From contig CM066994.1 of NCBI GenBank assembly GCA_033977485.1, forward strand, positions 27,186,681-27,250,680: a stretch of DNA of 64,000 nt, read 5' to 3'. Position numbers and translations under genes: made by a program. Shown piece by piece: positions 56,311-64,000 of the stretch. The stretch is from Hydrangea macrophylla (taxonomy: Eukaryota > Streptophyta > Magnoliopsida > Cornales > Hydrangeaceae). Below the pieces are notes generated by a model. That model had not been told where the DNA came from, did not search any database, and saw nothing but the letters and a program-made list of their open reading frames with translations. Within the stretch, counting starts at the first letter, position 1; each line of letters begins with the position of its first letter.

Positions 56311-58908
56311 ATGGCTTTGAAGTCTGGTTTTAACTTCGGTTGTGAAGTTCCTCATCTGTGTTGGAGAGATTTGGGTTTGAAGCCCTTTGGGTTTGTGTAT
56401 TTTTCACTGAAAGACTTTGACAGAGTGAGTAGATTGGAGTGTTGTAATAGTTTTGGGGGTTTATCAGCACAAAGGGCAATAAGGTCAATTGAAGATGAGA
56501 GTCCATCGAACCCATCTGCTGAATTGAGGCGGTTGATTGATCAAACAGAGAGCAATCTCTCCAGGAGATTTGAGAAGGACCTTCCAAGTGGGTTTTTTTC
56601 AAATTAAACTTGAGATACATGAGGTTTTATTTATCAATGAATTATATTTCTATGCTTTCTTTTTTGTGGGAATATAGACTACATAGTAGTGCAATTTACT
56701 CCATGTTCCATTTTATGTGCCATTCTTTCTTTTTTTGCGCTCACATTTTTCTTTTTTCCCCAAAGAGGGAGTGGCTTCAAACCTGCGCACCTACTGCCCC
56801 AGTGTCAGCCAACTCGGAATTGGTGTCAGCCAACTCGGAAGGGAGCTCAGTCCTGTGGACGCACAATTATTGTCCATTAAAAGCATTTAATTATAATTTT
56901 TTAGTTACTTTTTAAGCTTACCTTTGTTGATTGAAAATAACTACAAAGAAGTAAATTGTGGAAAAGCAAACGGGGTAATTTTGGAATAGTGGCAATACTT
57001 TCATGCATGTGAATGCAATTATTAGTGTTCACTTCAAAAGTTGTTTTTTTTTTTTCAAAGATGGGCATTTAAGATAGACTAAGGGAGTGTATTTGTAAGT
57101 ACTTTGAGTAGATTCATTAGGCATCTGATGAAAGATATTTTTTTTAATTACTTATCTGGATGACACACACCACACACACGCACGCACACACAATCTAAGC
57201 AGTAGGAGCCCAAGAGATAAGTCCGACAAGAGCACACGTGGCATTCTGCAAGGAAAGGAGGGGATAAACCCCTACCACTCCCCCTTGGGGAGATTCGAAC
57301 CCATCCCCTCCCAATTGGGAGAGAGGACGTGATACCATTGGGTCACTTGGGCCCTTGGTCTGATGAAAGAATTTTGATTTGTTCTTCCCAGTTCTATGTT
57401 TGCAAATAGGTTCAAATTCTTGCTACTTGATTAGTTTTTTTTAGAAAGAATTAGGCTTTTGTGGACTGTAAAGTGAGATTCTAATGGTTCTATCATTCTT
57501 GAGATGTATTTTGTCACTATGTTGTGATTCTCAAGTCGTGAGTGGAAAAATGTAACAAATTGCCATTTAGACCGAAGAACTGAACTGCATATTATGAATA
57601 AATAGGGAATTAAGCTATTAAATAGCTTTAATGCAAATTGCAGGATAATGGGTTTTTGTACTCGATAAATACGGAACCATAATTTACAAGATAGCACGAT
57701 ACATGAAGCATTACGTAATTTCTGGGGTACTTTCTCAATGAATACAGTACAATAAGGTTGCAAGTTGATTTTGAAAAGTAATTAGGACTTAATGGACTAG
57801 AACGTTTTGAAATTTCCTAACTTTGTATTCTAGATAGTATATGGTCAATCAACATATGTTTGACGAAGTTGCAGAGCTTAGCAGTGGAATGGTCTCTACA
57901 CTCATTGTGGAGACAAGTGATCAAATTTCACCTTCATATAGGTTCACGAGTAGTCTCTCTACTGAAGCTAGTTGTGTGTAGCCAAACGAAAAATAAAAGA
58001 TCAATTTTATATTTTCTTGGCAGACTTGGCTGAATTTCACGAGGTTACATTTTTATGATAATCCCACGGGATCTTTGATGGAGTTAAATTTATTAATTTT
58101 CTTCTATTCACGTGCATACTGTTGTAGAATCTTTATGGGATTAGAGGATAGTTGGGTCTGACTTCTGAGTAGGTTCTTGAGTCACAGGGTCGTATATGTA
58201 GTTTTGATCCCACCAATAAATGGTGTTGACGTCGAAGAATGGATAAAAAGCAAACCTTCTAGGCTGTAGATGCGGCTATCCACGGACATGAATGCAAATT
58301 AATGAAGCGTATTATGTATGCTTGTTCGTACAGGTATATATCTTACGGGTGGTATATGGATCAATAGAAATACCCTAATAGGTATATGAACCGATAGTAA
58401 TTGGCCTTGCTTGAAATATCTATGCCATTTACGATGTTAAATTCTGACAGTAATCCCATTGGTCATATTGAGAAAATAGAAGATGGCTTGTTTTCACTTT
58501 GCTAACTGCAATTGCATTGTTGCCTTTCATATCTAAAGATATTCTCTGTCCCAAATTAGTGGACCCTTTTGGGAATTCCAACTATTAAAGGAAAATTATT
58601 TTAGTGTGGTAAAAAATGTAACTTTCCATTATTGCCCTCTTTTATGTTTTAATTCAATTTTTTTGTGTGCCTGTTGACTTTTGAAAGGGGACTCTTGATA
58701 ATGGAACATACCAAAATACAATAATGACTCTTAAAGTGGAACGGATGGAGAAATAAGTCAATAGGCAAAGTGAAGGGGCTCTTGTTCTTGATTGGCTATT
58801 TGCATCTTTGAGGGCAACTAATTATAAAATATACGTATAAATGTACATGTGTGTGTATATACACCTCATGCGGAAGGCTTTGTTCATCCTGAGAGGTGTA
58901 AGGCTCAG

Positions 58909-58946
<38 letters not shown>

Positions 58947-60921
58947 CATCTATAATCATGAAACCGTCAGGTAAAATTCTTATGCTTTTGTTGAACCGAG
59001 TGGGCTACTTGCATTATTGTCTTTGCATTGTAAGTGGAGTTCAGATCAGCTGTGTGGTGGTGTTGTTCTAATTGGAAGATGAACTTCAAAGTAGGATTGA
59101 TTCTTTTGTGGCCTAGAAATGTAAAAGTTGTTCCTAAGTTATAATCCCAATTTAATACTTTATAAACATGAATTTTTATGAAGTTACCTATTTATAACCT
59201 CCTTGGCGCATTACTCCATTATGACCTGGAGGTCACGGGTTCGAACCCTCCCCAGGTTCTCTTGCAGGGGTAAGGCTGCGTACATCTCACCCTCCCCTCG
59301 TGCACTGGGCTGCCCTTTTTTTTTTTTTAACTTATTCATAACCTCCTCCGGTATAGCAATTTGCTATCTACTTCTGTATAGCAATCAGCTATCTACTTCT
59401 GTTTATCTGTTCTGTTTTTTTTGGTTCAGTCAGTTCTGTCGAGCTTACTTCATATTATGCTGTCTTAGACTTTTCGATCATGCAAATTCAGTCGTTTTAA
59501 ACTTCATCCTCTCCATACCTTTACCTATTGCAGGACCATTGTCTGTAACTGATCTTTCTGCTTCTCCAAATGATGGTACAAAGGTTCGGATATCATACAA
59601 GGTATCTTTTTTCCAGATGAACCCAGTATATGTGTGTGTGTGTGTATGTATGTATGTATAAATATATGCAACATGTAAACATACTGCGCCTCTAATAGTA
59701 TGCACCTTTAAATGGACAGAAAAGCCTATGGCACGTCATTAAGTGATGGCAATTAAGTAATCTTAAAAAAGATGTGAACTAAATTACTTCAGTGTCCTCA
59801 TTGTGAAATTTAATGCCCTTATTTAAATGAGGTGGAATGGACTTTTCATGTCCATTTAGCATTGAACACAATGCTTTCCAGACTACCTGCATTTAGTAGA
59901 ATTGTATGCCTATATATATATATATACAAGGGGTTTTGTCCCACATCATGGGGTGTGTTGAATGTGTGAGCCTTCAAAGTCTACACCACTCCAAAACGTT
60001 TTCTCTTTTTTAGAGAATATATGTAGGTTATGGACAGGGGCGGAGCCAGGAAGTTTCACCTGGGGGGCCGTATTTTGCTGCTGGTACAAGGTCCACATGG
60101 GGATTTGGGGGCAGCGCCCTAATGTGATTTTTTTGGGGTATATTTATACATATTTTTCTTCCCCTGTTGCACTAATTGAGGGGGAGGTCAAATAAAAAAA
60201 CAATAATATAAACATTATTTATGAAACCCATGTAGTCAATCGCTAAGCATAATTTATAAACATAATTTGTGCTTAAAGAATTACTTTAACCATAATAGGA
60301 GATTGGGAATATATACCACTTAGTTGAGTCTGTTCTCATTTCTTTACTTTTAAGGAAATTGTTTTGGTAAGGTTGGGCTCACTGCATCTAGTTGGAGGGG
60401 CCAATCACATTAACTCCTCTAATTGAAGGGGCCAATACACATTAACTTCTCTAAAAAATCATTTTGCACACACCTACACTATATAATTTCTGAATTTTTG
60501 GGGTGGCCGTGGCTCCTGCCAGTCCCCATTAAGCTCCGCCCCTGGTTATGGACTAATGGGCTGCGTTTGTATATTCCATTTTAATAGTAGATATATACAT
60601 AAATTATCCCACATCATATGGGGCTTAAATGTGTTGGAGTCTTATAATTCTCCATCACTCCTCCAAAAGTTCGACCAGTTTAGAGAATGTTTGTGGGGGC
60701 TGGGGGGGAGGGGAGGTAGTGTTGGGACTTATGCGTGTGTGTGTGTGCGCGCGCGCGCACATGTTTAGTACATTACAATTGATATACTACGGTAAAGGTT
60801 TCAAGTTTATCTAACAGTTGCTCATAGCTACTTGCGCGCACATGTTTAGTACATTACAAATGATATACTACGGTAAAGGTTTCATGTTTATCTAACAGTT
60901 GCTCATAGCTACTTCTCAAAG

Positions 60922-60966
<45 letters not shown>

Positions 60967-63648
60967 GAAATAAGAAGAAGAAATAATACAAAATAGCTGC
61001 TGGTTGCTGCCAAATGGTCATCCGTTATTCGTATTTTAATGCAGGGAGTACCAGGAGCATACAGTGAGGATGCTGCCCTTAAAGCCTACCCTCGATGTGA
61101 AACCGTTCCTTGTGATATGTTTGAAGATGCATTCAAGGTTCAGTATGATATTATTTTTAAATAGGTCTTGGCAAAGTTTCGGACACACGCATCAGTGCAA
61201 GTATTAACTTTGTTCACATGTATATGTTGTCTTCTATAGCAAGTCCGTATGTAGTGATTCTGATTTGTAAGTCTCACTTTCATGTTAAACCAATCTGAAA
61301 AAGGGGAACTACTTCGAATGGAATATTTGGCTCTTCATTTTGTTAGGAATTTACCCCTATCCAAGATCAGTGAGATACGAAAAAAGAAACAAAAAGGCAA
61401 ACACAAGAACATCAAATTTTAGATGGTTCACCCCAAAACTTGGGCAGAGCTGCTGTGATTTTCACTATGCTCGAAAGACAGAAAGAGAAGATTGCGGAAC
61501 AGCTGTCCTTATATAACATAGAATTAGGGTACATGCTATAGCTGACAAAATTACCGAACTATCCCTCCAATGCCTTCTTGTTTACTATAATATCAGCTCC
61601 ACACAACTATTGCATTGGTGTCCAAATTCCTAGTTTAAGTCAACATGCTTATCTCAGGTTGCTTCCCTTGTTGAAATAATTTTGCAGGCAGTTGAGTTGT
61701 GGCTGGCAGACAAAGCAGTTCTTCCGATTGAGAATTCTTTAGGTGGAAGCATCCATCGAAACTACGATTTACTTCTTCGTCATAGGCTGCATATTGTGGG
61801 TGAGGTTCAGTTGGCTGTTAACCTCTGCCTCCTAGCTTTACCGGGCATTCCAGCAGGGCAGTTGAAACGTGTTCTTAGCCATCCACAGGTGAGGTTTCCA
61901 TTTAAATATTTTTCGTGTAGGGAAGAGGGGAGGGAAGCCTCATCCCTATGGGCCCACAAATTCTAATCCGTCCAAAAGTGGACGGATTGGAGAATGAAGA
62001 GTCTTCCCTCCTTTTTTGAATTTTTTGCCCTTTAAATAAAACCACGTGTTTGCTTTGTAAGGGTATAATAATAGAACACCCAGCAAAGCCTTCTTTCCTT
62101 CTTATTTTTCCAACCAAAAGGTGGCAAAACTCCCTTCCTTTCCCTAGGGATACATCTTCCCTCCCTCCTCTCTCCTTTGTCTAGTTTTCCATCTCTCATA
62201 CCAAAATTACATTAATTCTGATTTTAAAATGTTTTGGACGTTTCCCAGATATGTAATTCATTTGTCTCACCTGTTCACGAGTCGGGTTATCCAAGGACTT
62301 GATATCGTTTCACTCACATTTTCTGAACGAAATAATTATATCTTAAAGATTAATAACAAAAAGATTAATAACAAACATAAATTTGTTTATATTTTCATAC
62401 TGGATTATGTTGAGAATACGACCTGTAACACACACAATGCAAACGCACACAGAAACAATAAACAGACAAACCACGACACCAGATATACCCTGTGGTTCGA
62501 CCAAATTGCCTACGTCCACAGCCTCTCACACCAGTTCACTATATTCAAGAAACAGGATTACAGAGTTTTCTCTCAAAGAACGCAGCTCTCAACACACTGC
62601 GGCTGCACATAGAAGGGATAATATATCCCACTAGGGTTACACTGAAAATTACTAAAATACCCTTGGTCCGAAATAAAATTCGGCCCACCCCCCGAACCCC
62701 CGGTATCAGAGTGGATCAAACTTCACAAACCCAACAGATTAAACCTAAAGTTTGCTCTTAAGTATCAATTGAATATTAGGCGTCATTGAGTTTGAATATC
62801 AAAATAAAGTGAAATGAGTTCGTTAGGTTAATGTTTTATCTTCTGAGGAGAAGATCGAAGGTAAAACATAGAGCAGATATTCGTAAAATTTATCATAAAC
62901 TGACTGGTTTATTGGACTATGGACTCCTCACCACTTACCCATCAGTTTGCTGGTCATGCTGTTAGAATAATTTCTTTCTTTTCTTTTCTTTCTTTCTTTC
63001 TTCTTTTTTTTTTGTGTGTGTGTGTGTGTGTTATCTGATTTGGACATGTTCCACTTTTCTAAACGGCAATCAATCTCATGTAAATATCTCAAGGCTTGAC
63101 TGGGAAATATGTGTTTGGACGAGGGTTAGTTCCATTCTCTTTTTCTATCTTGTTTTTAGAGAAACCTTCATCATTTTGGTTTGATAAGAACCTGTTTTCG
63201 AAGTGATTTTAGATCGGGCACCAATTGTATGCCACTACCAGCCAACTGAATACATAGATCCGGTTCTGGGCCTTCCCAAACAGCCCCTTATGTTCTTGTT
63301 GAAATTGAAATTGAAATTTAAGAATTCCGACTCATATTGATTTGTCTGAGTTTTACTATTTGAAACATCTTTGTAGGCACTAGCGCAAAGTGATATGTTC
63401 CTGAGTAAGTTAGGGGTTGCTAGAGAGAACCTTGACGATGCAGCCGGTGCTGCTCAGGTGATCTATGGTGGTCTCTTTGGCACCTTATCCTTCCCTTTTG
63501 CTATATAGTGACCTAATTTACTAGATTGTAACTCTGTTGACTTTTGGGTCAGCTTGTAGCCTCAAGTGGGCTTAGGGATGCTGGTGCAGTCGCAAGTGCT
63601 CGGGCTGCAGAAATTTATGGGCTTAACATACTTGCAGAAAGAATTCAG
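56311..63648 (+). CDS. ADT1: Arogenate/prephenate dehydratase, ADT1-like (partial, 3' end outside window)
   Basis: Six exons, 56311-56587, 59534-59601, 61045-61137, 61688-61888, 63377-63457 and 63553-63648, all with GT...AG introns, join in frame to about 272 aa and end in a phase-0 donor at 63649. Exon 1 encodes a poorly conserved N-terminus expected to be a plastid transit peptide. Exons 2-6 encode the dehydratase catalytic domain: [45 protein letters not shown]-type [15 protein letters not shown]. The enzyme decarboxylates and dehydrates arogenate to phenylalanine, the last step of the plastid pathway. The TRF motif and C-terminal ACT regulatory domain must lie beyond 64000. Intron-bearing structure plus the exon 1 [10 protein letters not shown] stretch favour ADT1 over the intronless family members; ADT2 is the alternative. 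No disabling change is seen. Confidence 0.9.
57136..57358 (-). mobile_element. tRNA-derived SINE in ADT1 intron 1
   Basis: On minus it starts at GGGCCCAAGTGACCCAATGG (A-box-like), then GGGTTCGAATCTCC (B box). It ends in an A-rich tail (TTTTTTTTAATT on plus). Flanked by the 12-bp duplication TCTGATGAAAGA (57124-57135 and 57359-57370). About 223 bp; RNA polymerase III-type internal promoter. Confidence 0.8.
58926..58946. repeat. (TG)n microsatellite in ADT1 intron 1
   Basis: About ten TG units after an AT run. Confidence 0.85.
59204..59334 (+). mobile_element. Au-like SINE in ADT1 intron 1
   Basis: B box GGGTTCGAACCC near 59237, then AAGGCTGCGTACATCTCACC, GTGCACTGGGCTGCCC and a poly-T end, the layout of Au-type SINEs. 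Flanking 13-bp duplications (59191-59203 and 59335-59347, T-T-Y-ATAACCTCCT) differ at one base. The A-box region is weak. It lies 200 bp before exon 2. Confidence 0.8.
60035..60544. mobile_element. hAT-type MITE in ADT1 intron 2
   Basis: Ends CAGGGGCGGAGCCAGGA...GCTCCGCCCCTG. Perfect 8-bp duplication GTTATGGA at 60027-60034 and 60545-60552. 510 bp, no transposase. Confidence 0.9.
60755..60916. repeat. 81-bp tandem duplication in ADT1 intron 2
   Basis: CGCGCACATGTTTAGTACAT... occurs twice, 81 bp apart, with two or three changes. It is followed by a poly-A tract at about 60927-60960. Confidence 0.85.
61320..61680. other. Unclassified repeat-like sequence in ADT1 intron 3
   Basis: Contains AACATCAAATTTTAGATGG and TTCACCCCAAAACTTGGG, a type of sequence common in dispersed plant repeats. 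A second stretch of similar character lies at about 62400-62740 in intron 4. I could not define ends or duplications. Confidence 0.35.
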
Positions 63649-64000
63649 GTATGTTGTAGATTCATTGAGGGAAAGGAAAACAAGACGGAAAACTATTTCC
63701 CTTGTGTTTTCTCTCATATTTAAACAGCATTAGAAGTTAAAATTTTTTAAAATAATATTGTAACAAACTAAGGGACTCACAAATTCACAATTATTAATTT
63801 AGGTCTTACTATATTTTCTTTTCCTCCTTATTTTGTTTGACAACCAAACAAAGGAAACGGATTCCTTCGTGTTTTCATTTCTTTTCCCTTAGCTCTGCTT
63901 GGTTCCTGGATTTAGTGAGGAAAAGGAAAACAAAACACTGGAGAAAACACTATTCTTTGTTTAGCTAACAAGGAAGAGTGCATTTTTGCTCACCCTTTTT
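63649..64000 (+). other. Start of ADT1 intron 6
   Basis: Follows the GTATGT donor at 63649. AT-rich, with two similar AGGAAAAGGAAAACAA-like stretches (about 63671 and 63919). No further exon before the window ends. Confidence 0.7.

Noticed and set aside
59220..59260. tRNA gene suggested by GGGTTCGAACCC
   Set aside because: There is no cloverleaf. The sequence continues into an Au-like SINE 3' half and poly-T with flanking target duplications.
61682..61966. 94-codon single-exon gene
   Set aside because: It is ADT1 exon 4 (61688-61888) read through into the next intron.

Overview
This is plant nuclear DNA, most likely from a eudicot. Evidence is the intron-containing arogenate dehydratase gene at the right end, several tRNA-derived SINEs (one Au-like), Tat-lineage Ty3/Gypsy elements with two RNase H domains, a CACTA transposon and many MITEs. 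I cannot name the species. Only one resident gene is visible. Most of the rest is mobile DNA.

Positions 444-46112 form one nested block of transposable elements in four levels, and every level is closed by target-site duplications (TSDs) read directly from the sequence. (1) A Mutator-like foldback element has ends GGGATT...AATCCC and a perfect 9-bp TSD, TATGTTTAT, at 435-443 and 46113-46121. It is about 1.37 kb once its insert is removed. (2) A CACTA element spans 733-45027 with ends CACTACACC...GGTGTAGTG and TSD TAT. It has about 5.1 kb of its own sequence and carries a broken neutral-ceramidase fragment. (3) Two LTR elements sit inside the CACTA: a non-autonomous element at 1962-7795 (TSD GTAAC) and Tat element Gypsy-1 at 10312-43632 (TSD TTACT). 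(4) Inside Gypsy-1 sits a larger, oppositely oriented Tat/Ogre-like element, Gypsy-2, at 21291-42163 (TSD GGGCC, 3.3-kb LTRs). By eye the LTR pairs differ at about 8 sites in 3.3 kb (Gypsy-2), about 4 in 0.6 kb (Gypsy-1) and some tens in 1.6 kb (the non-autonomous element). This agrees with the nesting order.

The two Tat elements share an unusual plan. A sense gag-pro-pol reading frame is interrupted only by in-frame TAG codons. It is followed by two accessory genes on the opposite strand, running tail-to-tail towards pol. In Gypsy-1 the antisense genes resemble the 'putative gypsy-type transposon' (Transposase_28) family and are tandem duplicates with matching TATA box/G-box promoters. Gene B has four coding exons, and gene A is cut in two by Gypsy-2. 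In Gypsy-2 they are a six-exon plant mobile domain (PMD) gene and a DUF7745-like gene. The non-autonomous LTR element has no coding capacity, but each LTR carries a strictly spaced array of eight GGATCGATCC palindromes just upstream of its TATA box.

From 46113 to about 56250 the sequence is AT-rich intergenic DNA with foldbacks, MITEs, a SINE fragment and microsatellites. At 56311 an ADT1-like arogenate dehydratase gene (phenylalanine biosynthesis, plastid) begins on the plus strand. Six exons with intact splice sites are visible, and the 3' exons encoding the ACT domain lie beyond position 64000. Its introns and 5' flank hold two complete SINEs, two hAT-type MITEs with 8-bp TSDs and several unclassified repeats.
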